From NCBI RefSeq assembly GCF_026183895.1, contig NZ_JAPFQI010000020.1, positions 1-64,000 on the forward strand: 64,000 bases of DNA, given 5' to 3'. A program made the position numbers and the translations under genes. Shown here one piece after another: positions 19,529-29,236 of the stretch (its first letter is position 1; the number at the start of each line of letters is the position of its first letter). The notes below the pieces were generated by a model. The model made no database searches, was not told the origin of the DNA, and saw only the letters and a program-made list of their open reading frames with translations. The stretch comes from Sabulicella glaciei (GTDB taxonomy: Bacteria > Pseudomonadota > Alphaproteobacteria > Acetobacterales > Acetobacteraceae).

Positions 19529-19588
19529 GGGTGCTCCTCCTTCTGGTTACCCAGGCCCAGTCTGGTGGTGGAGAGCGGGGCGGACCAT

Positions 19589-19843
19589 CTCATTAATGGT
19601 GAGGCCCGCTCTTCGCCGGGACGTGGTGCGCCACCTGCAGGACGCCTACGGCATTGGCGAGCGGCGGGTCTGCCAGACCACAGGGTTCCACCGATCCTCG
19701 CAGCGATACCGCTCGCGGCGGGATCCGCAGGTGGAACTGCGGATGCGGCTGCGTGACCTGGCCGCGGCCCGGGTTCGCTACGGCTACCGGCGTCTGCACG
19801 TGCTGCTGCGGCGCGAGGGCTGGCCGGTGAATCACATGGCCTA
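19589..19843 (+). pseudogene. IS3-family orfB, N-terminal fragment
   Basis: The frame reads MVRPALRRDVVRHLQDAYGIGERR...GFHRSSQRYRSRRDPQVELRMRLRDLAAARVRYGYRRLHVLLRREGWPVNH. This is the start of IS3 orfB with its HTH_21-like segment; it then breaks at 19837 where IS110 element B begins. Together with 17978-18238 it is the left half of one IS3 element hit by two IS110 insertions. The catalytic DDE part is not found on the far side of element B. Confidence 0.8.
19827..19837 (+). repeat. Left copy of 11-bp direct repeat flanking IS110 B
   Basis: GTGAATCACAT occurs here, at the point where the IS3 orfB frame is broken, and again at 23489-23499 after the 3' end of IS110 B. The left copy is IS3 sequence apart from its last base. 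Such a pair may mark the recombination core. Confidence 0.55.
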
Positions 19844-20926
19844 ATCGCATTGGGGCTTCCGGTAAGCTCTGGCCTCTGACCAGCCCAATGGGGAGGAAGC
19901 GATGCTGCTTTATGTAGGCCTCGACGTGTCCCAGAAGGAGACGGAGATCTGTGTCGTCGACGCTGAGGGGCGTCGGATCTGGCGCGGCAAATGCGCCTCC
20001 CAGCCAGAGGCGGTCGCCGCCGCATTGGAACAGCATGCCCCTGGCGCCGCGCGGGTAGGAATGGAGACGGGCCCGCTCGCCATATGGCTTTGGCACGGGC
20101 TCAAGGCGCTCAATGTTCCGATCGACTGCCTGCACGCGCGACATGTTGCCGCGGCCCTGTCGCTGCAGGTCAACAAGACGGATGCCAACGATGCCCATGG
20201 CATCGCCCAGGTGGTGCGCTCTGGCTGGTACCGGCCGGTCGCCGTGAAGAGCCTGGCAAGCTGCAAGATGCGGGCAATGCTCGCCGCGCGACGCCATCTC
20301 GTGAGCGTGCGCACGTCGCTCTACAATCAGATCCGCGGTTTGCTGAAGACGTTCGGGGTGGTGCTTGGTCCTGGCACAGGGGGCACGTTCGAGCGGGCGG
20401 TCCACGAGAGATGCCCGGACGACCCCCTGGTCCAGAGTGCGATCCACGCCCTGCTCGGTGCATGGAAGACAGCCGGCGATCAGAAAACGGAACTCGAACG
20501 CCAGCTCATTCACTTGGCGCGGCAGGACGAGGTTTGCCGCCGGTTGGCGACGGTGCCCGGCGTTGGTGCGATCACCTCGCTCACCTTTGTCTCGACGCTC
20601 GACGATCCGAAGCGGTTCCGGCGCTCGTGCGATGTTGGGGCCTATCTCGGCCTTACCCCGAAACGCCATCAATCCGGCGAGGTGGACTTGGCCGGGCGGA
20701 TCTCGAAATCCGGCGACCGGATGGCACGAAGCCTTCTGTTCGAGGCGGCGAACGCGCTGATGACGCGGGTCGGCAAAGACAGCGCCTTGGGACTTTGGGG
20801 AGCACGCCTCGCCGCGCGCATCGGCAGCCGAAAGGCTAAGAGTAAGCGCGGCGTAGAGGCCCGTCTTCCGTCGCGGGCTGGGACTGTGCTGGGTCGGCCT
20901 GGGATTGGGAGCTTCGAGCCGACATT

Positions 20927-21331
20927 ATGGTCGACATTAATGACGACGCGAAGGCCGGCGGGTATCGCCGGCTCGAGGTGCTGACGGGGCCTGGTCGCCG
21001 TCGGAAGTGGTCGGACGACGATAAGGCGAAGGTTGTGGCGGAGACGCTCGAACCCGGCGCGGTTGTGGCCGAGGTGGCGCGTCGTTGGCAGATCTGTCCG
21101 CAGCAGGTGTTCACGTGGCGGCGGGAGATGCGGGCCGGGATCGGCGAGCCGCTGGATTTCGTGCCGGTCGTCGTGGAGGCGACTTCCAAACCTGCAGACG
21201 CGTGCACACCGGCGCGCGGCACCCCGGCGATCGAGGTGAAGCTCGCGGGCGCTGTGCTGCGGGTCGCGCCCGACACCGACGAGGCGTTGCTGACCACGGT
21301 GCTGCGGGCGATCCGGGCCTCGGCGGCGTGA
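20927..21331 (+). CDS. tnpA: IS66 accessory protein TnpA
   Basis: A 134-residue protein with a Tnp_8-like HTH: RRKWSDDDKAKVVAETLEPGAVVAEVARRWQICPQQVFTWRREM. The second half (VEVKLAGAVLRVAPDTDEALLTTVLRAIRAS) is typical of the C-terminus of IS66 TnpA/OrfA. The stop overlaps the GTG start of tnpB, as is usual in the family. TnpA helps transposition of IS66 elements together with TnpB. Confidence 0.85.
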   Translation: MVDINDDAKAGGYRRLEVLTGPGRRRKWSDDDKAKVVAETLEPGAVVAEVARRWQICPQQVFTWRREMRAGIGEPLDFVPVVVEATSKPADACTPARGTPAIEVKLAGAVLRVAPDTDEALLTTVLRAIRASAA

Positions 21332-21684
21332 TCGCGCTGCCGGCCGGCGCGCGGATCCTGCTGGCGAGCAAGCCAGTTGATTTCCGCAAGGGCGCGCACA
21401 GCCTAGCGGCGCTGGCCGCCGAGATGCTGGGCGCGGATCCGTTCTCGGGCGCGGTGTTGGTGTTTCGGTCGCGCCGCGCCGACCGGGTCAAGATCCTGGT
21501 CTGGGACGGCAGTGGCCTCGTGCTGATCTGGAAGCAGTTGGAGGGTGGCGCGTTCCGCTGGCCGGCGGTGGTGGATGGCGTGCTGCGTCTCACGCCGGTC
21601 GAGTTCGCCGCGTTGTTCGACGGGATCGATTGGCGACGCGTGCAGGCATCGCGGGAGATTCCCAAGCCGAGCGCACCTGCATAG
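21328..21684 (+). CDS. tnpB: IS66 accessory protein TnpB
   Basis: A 118-residue protein starting at GTG 21328, which overlaps the tnpA stop by four bases. The sequence ARILLASKPVDFRKGAHSL, then VLVFRSRRADRVKILVWDGSGL and WKQLEGGAFRWP, is the highly conserved IS66 Orf2 (TnpB) signature. The length is normal for the family. It is unrelated to the TnpB nuclease of IS200/IS605. Confidence 0.92.
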   Translation: MIALPAGARILLASKPVDFRKGAHSLAALAAEMLGADPFSGAVLVFRSRRADRVKILVWDGSGLVLIWKQLEGGAFRWPAVVDGVLRLTPVEFAALFDGIDWRRVQASREIPKPSAPA

Positions 21685-21697
21685 AATCGCACGCACG

Positions 21698-23271
21698 ATG
21701 CGCGTCGCGGCCGCCGACATGCCGAGCCTGCCGGAAGATCCAACGGCGCTGCGCGCGCTGCTGCTGTCGGTCATCGCTGAGCGCGACAATCTGGCTGCCG
21801 AGCGCGACGCGCTGGCGGCGCGTAACGAGCAGCTCCACCACCTGCTGCTGAAGCTCAAGCGCCGGCAGTTTGGGGCGAAGTCGGAGCGCCTGCCCGAGGA
21901 CCAGTTGCTGTTCGCGTTCGAGGAGATCGAGGCGACGCTGGCCGGCAACGCGGCCGAGGCGGGCAAGGCCTCGCCGACGCTGCGCCAGAATCAGGCGAAG
22001 CGTCGCCGCGGGGGACGTGGCCGGCTGCCTGCCCATCTGCCGAGGATCGAGCAGGTCCTGGCCCCGGCGGCGACGGTCTGCCCCTGCTGCCAGGGCCCAC
22101 TCGTCGAGATCGGCTGCGATGCCGCGGAGCGCCTCGACGTGATCCCGGCGCAGTTCCGCGTGCTCGTGACCAAACGGCCGAAGCTCGCCTGCCGGGCCTG
22201 CCCTGGCGTGGTGCTGCAGGTGCCCGCGCCGGCCCGCCTGATCGAGGGGGGCGTGCCGACCGAGGCGACGGTCGCGCACGTCCTGGTCTCGCGCTACGCC
22301 GACCACCTGCCATTGTATCGCCAGTCGCAGATCCTGGCGCGGCAGGGGATCGAGATCGGCCGCGAGGTGCTCGCCGACTGGACGGGCACCGGGGCGCTGG
22401 AGATCGTCCCCGTGGTCCGGCGCATGCGCGAGATCCTGCTCGCCTCGCCGCGGCTATTCGCGGACGAGACCACGATGCCGGTGCTGGACCCCGGACGCGG
22501 CAAGACGAAGAAGGGCTATGCCTGGGCAATTGCGCGCGACGACCGGCCCTGGGGCGGGGCGGACCCGCCGGCGGTGGTGTTCCACTACGCACCGGGCCGC
22601 GGGGCCGAGCATGCGAAGGACCTGCTCAGCGGCTACCAGGGCACCCTGCAGTGCGACGGCTATGGCGGCTACAAGGCGCTGGCCGCGGCGAGCGAAGGCC
22701 TCACGCTGGCATTCTGCTGGAGCCACGTGCGGCGCGAGTTCATCGAGCTGGCCACGGGCAAGGCTGCGCCGATCGCCACGGAGACGCTGCAGCGCATCGC
22801 CGCGCTCTACGCCATCGAGGCCGAGGTCCGCGGCAAGCCGCCGGACCTCCGCATGGCAACTCGGCAAGCGAGGAGCCGGCCGCTCGTCGGGGACCTGTTC
22901 GCCTGGCTCGAGGAGCAACTCGCGCGCCTGCCCGGCGGCAGCCCGACCGCGCAGGCGATCCGCTACGCGCTGAACCACCGCGAGGCCTGGTGCGGTTCCT
23001 CGAGGACGGCCGCATCGAGCTGGATAACAACACCGTCGAGCGCGCCATCCGCCCGATCTGCCTCAGCCGCAAGAACGCGCTGTTCGCCTCGGGCGATGAT
23101 GGCGGCGCACGATGGGCCGCCGTCGCCTCGCTCGTGGAGACGTGCAAGCTGAACGGCGTCGACCCGCAGCGGTACTTCACCGACCTGCTGACCCGCCTCG
23201 TCAACGGCTGGCCCAACAGCCGGATCGACGACCTCATGCCCTGGCGCTGGAGGACCGGCGAGAACGGCTGA
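21698..23271 (+). pseudogene. tnpC: IS66 transposase TnpC with one-base frameshift
   Basis: A DDE transposase of about 525 residues. It starts at ATG 21698 (or 21719) with a coiled-coil leader (AERDNLAAERDALAARNEQLHHLLLKLKRRQFG), then a zinc-finger-like CPCCQGPL, and catalytic blocks FADETTMPVLDP, LQCDGYGGYKAL and, after the shift, NTVERAIRPI (Asp, Asp, Glu). One G is missing near 22983 (NHREGLV expected), which moves the end into another frame that finishes at 23271 (WRWRTGENG). The element is otherwise intact, so this is a recent lesion or a sequencing error; if real, the insertion is locked unless rescued by a relative. Confidence 0.85.
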
Positions 23272-23488
23272 TCGTCAACTGCCGAAAGCAGGGGCCTCTA
23301 CGCCGCGCTTACGGCTAAGACCGCGGTCGCACGAAAGCTCGCGACGATCCTGCACCGCATGTGGCTGGACGGCACGGAGTTTGTGTCCGCCCCGGCCCAC
23401 TGATCTCCCGCTCCGGCGGGAGGCGTCCCCGGCAGAGGACGTCGGCAGGGTCACCCCGCACTCGCTTACGCGACACGGACCTGAACGC

Positions 23489-23499
23489 GTGAATCACAT
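23489..23499 (+). repeat. Right copy of 11-bp direct repeat flanking IS110 B
   Basis: A second GTGAATCACAT, about 90 bases after the stop of transposase B. The sequence after it does not continue the IS3 orfB gene, so material beyond the right end has been lost or replaced. Confidence 0.5.
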
Positions 23500-23610
23500 T
23501 GGGGGACCAGCTGACGATGGCCATGATGAGGCGAGCCGGTCTCGACCTCGAAGACGACAAGGTCCGCTGCGCTGGGGTCGCCGCACGCCAAAGTGCTTGA
23601 CCGCGATTAG

Positions 23611-23930
23611 ACGACAAGCGCGTCTGGCGCGTCATGAAGGCGCACGGCCTGCTTCTGGCCCGGCATGTGGGCGGGGCGGACCGCCGCCATGACGGGCGTG
23701 TCGCCGTCGAGGCCCGCAACACCCGCTGGTGCTCGGATGGGTTCGAGATCGCCTGCGACAACGGCGAGCGGGTCCGGGTCGCCTTCACCCTCGACTGCTG
23801 CGACCGGGAGGCCATCACCTTCGTCGGCACCAAGGGCGGTATCACTTCGGAGCATGTCCGCGACATGATGGTCGAGGCCGTCGAGCGCAGGTTCGGTCTC
23901 GTCAATCGACCATTCCTGTGGCCATTTTGG
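23611..23930 (+). pseudogene. IS3-family (IS2-like) orfB, middle fragment
   Basis: The frame gives DDKRVWRVMKAHGLLLARH, then VEARNTRWCSDGFEIACDNGERVRVAFTLDCCDREAI with the first catalytic Asp and SEHVRDMMVEAVERRFG. This is the central part of an IS2-type integrase-like transposase. The start and the rest of the DDE domain are missing. A fragment at 49405-49795 (minus strand) begins where this one ends (VEHRFGPVN...), so they come from the same kind of element. Confidence 0.75.
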
Positions 23931-24103
23931 AGAGGCCGAGTACCTCGCCGCGCTCGGCGAGGCACCGACTGATAGTCAATTTCGTAGAGCAACCTTGTAG
24001 CGACCGCGGAAGAACAAGCTGCCGTTGCGCTGAGGGATCAGCATTTAGCCAGCTTCGTCTACGACCAGCATTAAGGTTGCGCGCGCTCAACTCGCACCTT
24101 CTT

Positions 24104-25849
24104 TTACCTGCCTTGTGGCGAGTCAACCTGGTCACGCTCAATCGACTGTATAAGCCCAAGCTCTCGCAGCTGGTATAGCCGCGTCAGCGCCTCGGCGTTC
24201 AACTCCACTATATAGTTCCGCGGGCTGGCCTGCGGCTCGACCTGCAACACTCCTGGACCGCGCAGCATCTCGGTCACACGAGCCCGATTTGGCTGTGCGT
24301 CTCCTGCTGGAACCGTACCGGTCGGGGCTCCGCTAGACCTATCAGGACCAACGGTAACCGAAAGCCTTACAGCACCCTGGCGTGCAGCTCTTGCAAGCAG
24401 ATCCTCATCCATGGATCCCATATTTGCGCCCTCTCGTTCGTTTTGTAGGAGTCGTGACACCGCTTGGCCAACATCAAGGCGGGGCCTAGCCAAATTGTTG
24501 CGGATGTCTGTAATTTGACGCCCTGTTTCAGCAATCACCGTCGCCACGTCATCAACTGATGAGCGTGGCACCGCTGACCTTAGGACGGCCCAGGCTCCCG
24601 CAACGTGAGGAGCCGCCATAGACGTGCCACCCTTTACGCCGAACCCTCCTCCGTTCAAGGAAGATTCGATTTCGTGCCCCGGGGCCAGAAACCGGAGCAT
24701 TCGAGAACTATTTGATGTCGGACGCACGGCGTCCTGCTTTGTGGTGTTCCCAACGGCAAATGCCGTCGAAATGCAGGCTGGTGAGGAGATACCATCACTG
24801 GCGCCGCCATTTCCCGAAGCGATAACGGTCGCGACCCCGGCCGCGCGAAGCTGATCAATTATCGCTTTAGTGTCTATGTTTTGTTGTGAAGTACTATCGC
24901 ATGCTGCCTTGTGAAGACCGCTGCCTAGGCTCATATTCACAGACGCAATCCGGAATTGAGTGGTCAATGTTTGTACGTGTCTTAAAGCTGCGATTTGATC
25001 TGAACGGTACGAAAGAGCACATGGGGATTGTGTTCTCGCGTCAGCGCATGGCGTCGCACCCCCCTGACGATCATCAAAGCGAGAGAACACCTGGATCGCA
25101 ATAATTTGTGCGTCCGGCGCTACACCAGGGAATCTTGCATCGCTGCCTGCCGCAATACCAGCAACATGCGTCCCATGCCCGCAACCATTTATGTTTAAAG
25201 GACAATCCGCGGCGACATTGGCATTAGGGCGATCGGGCGAAGGACAGAAGGAACTTGCGTTGTCTGCAACAGATGCAGATGAAAAGCATGCTTGAGCGAC
25301 TACCCGGCCGCCAAAGGTGCTATGACCTACATCCACACCCGAGTCTAATATCGCAATTGCTTGTCCAGCGCCACGGAAGCCCGAGGTCCATGCTTGAGGT
25401 CCCCCAATCAGGGGCACGGACTCGTCGAGAAGCGGTGCGTCAATTGTGTCGCGTTCAACTGACAGCCCTCGGCGCAATAACTCTTGCAAACCATTACTGT
25501 CAACCTCCAATACAACAAGGGGCAACCCTTCAAGGCGCCGCATGAATGCTGCATTGACTTGATTGGCCACGACATCAAATTCGCTTTGAGCGACGCTAAC
25601 TTCATCCGCGGAAGGGAATCTGAGATCGCTTCTTGTCGGAATTCTTACGATAACCCTTGTAAGACCCGCGGAATTAGCTGTTTGCCCCGTTGCCCCAGAA
25701 ATCGTTTGACTCAACGCTGTTGCTGAAATCGCCTGTGCACCGATCATCAAAAGGGCGGGCAGCAAACCAGCGAAATTACTTCGAAACGAAGTACCAAGTC
25801 TACGCTTTATGCTCGCTGATAGGGTCATATTGATTGCTGGTGATTTCAC
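24104..25849 (-). CDS. Exported subtilisin-like serine protease (S8, 581 aa)
   Basis: A secreted peptidase of the S8 (subtilase) family. The triad blocks are clear: AIAILDSGVDVGHSTFG (Asp) near residue 165, GCGHGTHVAGI (His) near 222 and GGTSMAAPHVAG (Ser) near 405, with the oxyanion Asn in VIASGNGG near 340. Before the domain lie a membrane-spanning or signal segment (FAGLLPALLMIGAQAISATALSQ) and a propeptide-like stretch of about 100 residues. After it, about 130 residues include a possible second inhibitor-like fold ending PRNYIVELNAEALTRLYQL. I chose GTG 25849 because AGAGGAGACATCTC lies in front; ATG 25828 is an alternative. The base composition is milder than in the flanking IS DNA. It sits on the same strand as the other exported hydrolases, cut off by IS blocks on both sides. 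Confidence 0.92.
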   Translation of the reverse strand: MKSPAINMTLSASIKRRLGTSFRSNFAGLLPALLMIGAQAISATALSQTISGATGQTANSAGLTRVIVRIPTRSDLRFPSADEVSVAQSEFDVVANQVNAAFMRRLEGLPLVVLEVDSNGLQELLRRGLSVERDTIDAPLLDESVPLIGGPQAWTSGFRGAGQAIAILDSGVDVGHSTFGGRVVAQACFSSASVADNASSFCPSPDRPNANVAADCPLNINGCGHGTHVAGIAAGSDARFPGVAPDAQIIAIQVFSRFDDRQGGATPCADARTQSPCALSYRSDQIAALRHVQTLTTQFRIASVNMSLGSGLHKAACDSTSQQNIDTKAIIDQLRAAGVATVIASGNGGASDGISSPACISTAFAVGNTTKQDAVRPTSNSSRMLRFLAPGHEIESSLNGGGFGVKGGTSMAAPHVAGAWAVLRSAVPRSSVDDVATVIAETGRQITDIRNNLARPRLDVGQAVSRLLQNEREGANMGSMDEDLLARAARQGAVRLSVTVGPDRSSGAPTGTVPAGDAQPNRARVTEMLRGPGVLQVEPQASPRNYIVELNAEALTRLYQLRELGLIQSIERDQVDSPQGR

Positions 25850-26159
25850 GAGATGTCTCCTCTGTGAGTTAGACTTCTCCGTCCGACTAGGGCCCTGTTC
25901 CGCGCTTGATCCTCAGCATGCGAGGGGCACTCTGAGGTCACTTGCACCCGCATTTCCCAGATGTACCTGACGGCTTAAAACAGGGTCCACGTATCGTGGC
26001 TCGCAAAGCAAATTAATTCTAAGGAATGCACTGCTGGACTAGATGCCGTAATGGGCCGGCCATCCAGGTTTGGGCGGTAGGGCGGCTGTCCCTCAGAGTG
26101 ATGGTGTTGTGGAACGGGGTCCGAGTGGGTCGGCCCCAAGCATCATCGAGGGACAGCCA
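25850..26159. other. Protease upstream region and left end of IS110 C
   Basis: No gene was seen. The part next to the protease start holds its ribosome binding site and presumably its promoter; from about 26030 to 26159 it becomes GC-rich noncoding sequence belonging to the 5' end of IS110 C. Confidence 0.5.
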
Positions 26160-27196
26160 TGGAGCACTATGCTGGGACTGATGTCTCGCTGAAAGACAGC
26201 AGCGTGTGCGTGGTCGATGCCACTGGCCGCATGGTGCACGAGGGGGAAGGTGGCGAGTGAGCCTGAGGCGCTGCTTGCCTGGCTTCGCGGCCTTCGGGTT
26301 CAGGTATCGCGGATTGGGCTCGAGGCGGGGGGCGTCGTCGCAGTGGCTGCATGCCGGGCTCGAGAACGCTGGCTTTGAATCGGTGCTGCTGGAGACGCGG
26401 CACGTGAAGGCGGCGCTCTCGGCGATGACGGTGAAGACCGATCGCAAGGACGCCCGTGGTATCGCGCAGTTACTGCGGATGGGTTGGTTCCGGCCGGTGC
26501 ACCGCAAATCGCCCGCTGCCCAGGAGGTGCGTGCGCTGCTGGTCGGACGAAAGCTGCTGCAGGGCAAGTTGCGGGATGTGGAGATGAGCATCCGGAGTAT
26601 CTCGCGTGGCTTCGGGTTGAAGGTGGACGAGGTCAGCAAGGCGAAGTTCGCCGTGCGGATCCGCGAACTCGCTGCCGGGCAGGACATGCTGGAGACGGTC
26701 AACCGGCACAATGCTGGCCGCCCGCGAGGCTCTCCTGGCTGAGTTCATGCGCCTGCACCGGCGCATGCTGGCGATCGTGCGGGCCGATGAGGTTTGCCGG
26801 CGCCTGATGACGGTGCTTGGCGTGGGCGCGCTGGTGTCGATCACCTTCAAGGCGACGGTCGACGACCCAGGCCGGTTCCGATCCTCCAAAGCGGTCGGGG
26901 CGCATTTCGGGCTCACTCCGAAGCGCTACCAGTCCGGCGAGACGGATGTGACGGGCGGGATCAGCAAGGTGGGCGACGCGATGGTGCGCACCGCGCTCTA
27001 CGAGGCTGCCAATGCGGTGCTGAGCCGGCCGACGCGCTTCTCGGCCATGAAGCGCTGGGCGATGGACGTCGCCAAACGCCGCGGCCTGAAGCGGGCGAAG
27101 GTGGCCTTGGCGCGCAAGATCGGGACCGTGCTCCATCGCATGTGGGTCGATGGTACCGAGTTCCGCTGGGGCAAGGAGGCAGAGATCGCCGCGTAG
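26160..27196 (+). pseudogene. IS110-family transposase C, frameshifted
   Basis: It begins MEHYAGTDVSLKDSSVCVVD, shifts frame at about 26247 by one extra G and again near 26332, and continues with ENAGFESVLLETRHVKAALSAMTVKTDRKDARGIAQLLRMGW (DEDD region). It then shifts near 26705 to MLAAREALLAEFMRLHRRMLAIVRADEVCRRLMTVLGVGALVSITFKATVDDP and SKVGDAMVRTALYEAAN. All parts of a full IS110 protein are present, so decay is by small indels only. It is closest in style to B and F. Confidence 0.85.
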
Positions 27197-27488
27197 GAGG
27201 TCATCGACGCGCGAAGGAGGAGTTTGGGCGGGGCGGACCGAAGGGGTCGCACCCGTCCTCCGAAGTCCCGTCGCCGGGACGCGGGGACCAGCGAGGCCGG
27301 GTGTCATGCTGTGGAAGGCTCTCGGGCCGAACCACGCGCCTGGGATTGGGCCGCTGCTTCTCTGTCTGACCGCATGATGTGGCGGCCCCGCGCCGACCAC
27401 GGACGGAAGCATGAAACCGGCGACGCGGTACTCACTTGGAGGGCTTGACGCACCAAGGCCCATTAGGGAAGCACTATAGTTGCGCGCG

Positions 27489-27739
27489 TGGATGGCCCCC
27501 TGTCCTGCAAGAAGAATTTTGGCGATCGAGCAGCGGTAGTCGCTTGCAGTCGTGTGTCCGGCCTTCAGCGCGGCACGACGGCCGCTGGCCCTGATGGGTG
27601 TCCGCGAACTGGGGCCTCATCGGTCTCACGGGTTCAACGACCTCGGATACGTTCCAGGCTGCTCCAAACTCTTCGGGACGGCCGCTCACTCCATCACGCC
27701 TCGTCCTCTCGCAAGCACCCTCCTTCCGGCTGCCTTACT
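27489..27739 (-). ncRNA. Candidate guide RNA region of IS110 D
   Basis: Noncoding stretch 3' of transposase D. Blocks GTGTCCGGCCT, ACGGCCGCTGGCCCTGATG, ACGGGTTC and CCATCACGCC occur in the same order in the matching region of element G (40936-41197), while the sequence between blocks differs. Conserved scaffold with variable loops is what a target-programmable RNA would show. Limits are inferred. Confidence 0.45.
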
Positions 27740-28753
27740 TCATGCCGCGGGAACGGCTGCTGGCCGGTATACGTCTCCCCGGGCCATCAGGGCCCAGACG
27801 ATGCGCGCCATCTTGTTCGCAAGCGCGACCGCAACCTTGAGCCGGGCATGCCGGTGCAGGAGCCCCTGGACCCAGCCATTGGCCTTCACCTCCCGCGAGC
27901 CCCGCAGCGCGGGTTGTGCCCCGATGATCAACAGGCGGCGGATGTAGCCGTCTCCCTGGTGAGTGATCCGGCCCAAGCGCTGCTTTCCGCCCGTTGAGTT
28001 CTGCCGGGGCACCAAGCCCAGCCAGGCTGAGAACTCCCGGCCAGAGCGGAACATCGAGGCGTCGGCGATGGTCGCGACGATGGCGCTCGCGATCAGCGGC
28101 CCAATTCCCGGGACCTTGGCGAGGCGCTGGCTGGTCTGATTGGCCCGGTGCCAAGCCAGGATCTCCGCATCAACCTGATCGATGCGCTTCTCAAGCTCGT
28201 CGATCTGCTCTGCAAGAAGGCCGAGGATCCTTCGCCCGGGCTCAGGGACCGTATCCGTTTCCAAGTGGGCGCGCAGCCGTCCCAAACGGCAAATGCCCTG
28301 CGCCTCGGCAATGCCGAACTCTGCCAGGAGGCCACGCAAGGAGTTGGCGGCCTGGGTCCGCTGTCGGACCAGCAGATCACGCGTGTGATGCATGACCAGG
28401 ACAGCCTGTTGCTCCCGGCTCTTGATCGCTACGAACCGCATGGTCGGACGGGTCACGGCTTCGCAGATCGCCTCCGCATCGGCCGCATCGTTCTTGCCTC
28501 GCTTGACATAGGCCTTGACGTAGTGCGCCGGCATTAGGCGAACCTCGTGACCCAGCTCGCTCAGTTCTCGCGCCCAGTAGTGCGCCGTTGTGCAAGCTTC
28601 CATGCCGATGAGGCACGGTGGCAGCCTTGCAAAGAACGGCATCATCGCGGCACGACGCAGCTTCTGGCGCAGCACGACTTTGCCGTCAGGACCGAAACCG
28701 TGAAGCTGGAAAACATGCTTGGCGAGATCGACGCCGATCGTGGCAATCTGCAT
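27740..28753 (-). CDS. IS110-family transposase D (337 aa)
   Basis: An intact recombinase starting at ATG 28753 with AGGAGGCC upstream. The DEDD domain reads IGVDLAKHVFQLHG, LIGMEACTTAHYWARE, VKAYVKRGKNDAADAEAICEAVTRPTMRFV; the Tnp20 part reads VPGIGPLIASAIVATIAD, FSAWLGLVPRQNSTGGKQRLG and GDGYIRRLLIIGAQP. It is closely similar to transposase G. The full-length gene, inverted repeats and 3' noncoding region suggest an active or recently active element. Confidence 0.92.
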   Translation of the reverse strand: MQIATIGVDLAKHVFQLHGFGPDGKVVLRQKLRRAAMMPFFARLPPCLIGMEACTTAHYWARELSELGHEVRLMPAHYVKAYVKRGKNDAADAEAICEAVTRPTMRFVAIKSREQQAVLVMHHTRDLLVRQRTQAANSLRGLLAEFGIAEAQGICRLGRLRAHLETDTVPEPGRRILGLLAEQIDELEKRIDQVDAEILAWHRANQTSQRLAKVPGIGPLIASAIVATIADASMFRSGREFSAWLGLVPRQNSTGGKQRLGRITHQGDGYIRRLLIIGAQPALRGSREVKANGWVQGLLHRHARLKVAVALANKMARIVWALMARGDVYRPAAVPAA

Positions 28754-28830
28754 GGCGGATGGCCTCCTCCTGAGGTGTTCGACGACCCTCACCTTGGCAC
28801 TTTGATGCCGATCGGGGGCCATCCACCCCA

Positions 28831-29236
28831 TCGGTCTCAGGGCCCAAGCCCTGGAGAAGATGGGTTCCACACGCTCCAGGCCTCATAAACCGCGCGGTGT
28901 CAGGCACCACATTTTTGATCAGGCTACTGGAACGCCGGTTCGACCGTTAGCCATCCGTCTTTCACTCTCGACGAGCGGCCAACTATTCGCCGCCGCAGAA
29001 TACGGTGCAAAAATGAACAGAAACCGCTTAAGCTGCCGCTTCGCATTAGCCTATGAGGGCCACGGGCCATGGGCCATGGGCCATGGGCCATGATTAACCC
29101 TCGTTTGGATGGCATGGAAGAGTACCGGAAGGACTGCTGCATCTCCTCCTCTCAAACGGTAGCAATCCTTCACGACGCATTCAAAATCGGACCAAAGATC
29201 AGTCTGATACCCGCGTCCGTGTAGCAAAACTAGCCT
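28831..29236. other. No gene; includes GGGCCAT tandem repeat
   Basis: Between IS110 D and the metzincin gene I see no credible coding frame. It carries four tandem copies of GGGCCAT at 29064-29091. The end near 29237 is the 3' flank of the protease gene. Confidence 0.5.
29064..29091 (+). repeat. Four tandem copies of GGGCCAT
   Basis: Exact 7-bp tandem repeat, four units. GGGCCAT overlaps the palindrome ATGGCCCAT partially, so the run can also pair with itself. No function is evident; slipped-strand expansion is the simplest source. Confidence 0.8.

Larger units (their letters stand above)
18239..19588 (-). mobile_element. IS110-family element A (IS1111-like architecture)
   Basis: The ends carry subterminal inverted repeats: ATGGTCGGCCCCGC at 18239-18252, and GCGGGGCGGACCAT at 19575-19588, whose complement matches it at 13 of 14 positions. 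Inside is one transposase gene on the minus strand with about 220 noncoding bases on its 3' side, the layout known for the IS1111 group. The element sits exactly between orfA and orfB of an IS3 element, with no target duplication visible. Confidence 0.65.
20842..23312 (+). mobile_element. IS66-family element with exact ends and 8-bp target duplication
   Basis: The element is 2471 bp. Its terminal inverted repeats match perfectly over 21 bases (GTAAGCGCGGCGTAGAGGCCC at the left, its complement at the right, 23292-23312). The target duplication is GGCTAAGA at 20834-20841 and 23313-23320, the 8 bp usual for IS66. It contains tnpA, tnpB and a frameshifted tnpC, and lies in IS110 transposase B. 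Confidence 0.95.
19902..23403 (+). pseudogene. IS110-family transposase B, interrupted by an IS66 element
   Basis: Residues from ATG 19902 give LLYVGLDVSQKETEICVVD, RVGMETGPLAIWLWHGL, NKTDANDAHGIAQVVRSGW (DEDD residues) and LATVPGVGAITSLTFVSTLDDP with SKSGDRMARSLLFEAAN (Tnp20 serine block). The gene runs normally to RIGSRKAK at 20841. The missing end resumes at 23321 as TAVARKLATILHRMWLDGTEF and stops at 23401-23403. Removing the IS66 element and one copy of its 8-bp duplication restores one intact frame, so the gene was functional until that recent insertion. Confidence 0.85.
27489..28825 (-). mobile_element. IS110-family element D (IS1111-like)
   Basis: Inverted repeats of 12 bp lie near the ends: TGGATGGCCCCC at 27489-27500 and its exact complement at 28814-28825. 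Between them are a complete transposase gene and about 240 noncoding bases on its 3' side. This matches the IS1111 layout of subterminal repeats and 3' guide RNA. Confidence 0.75.
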
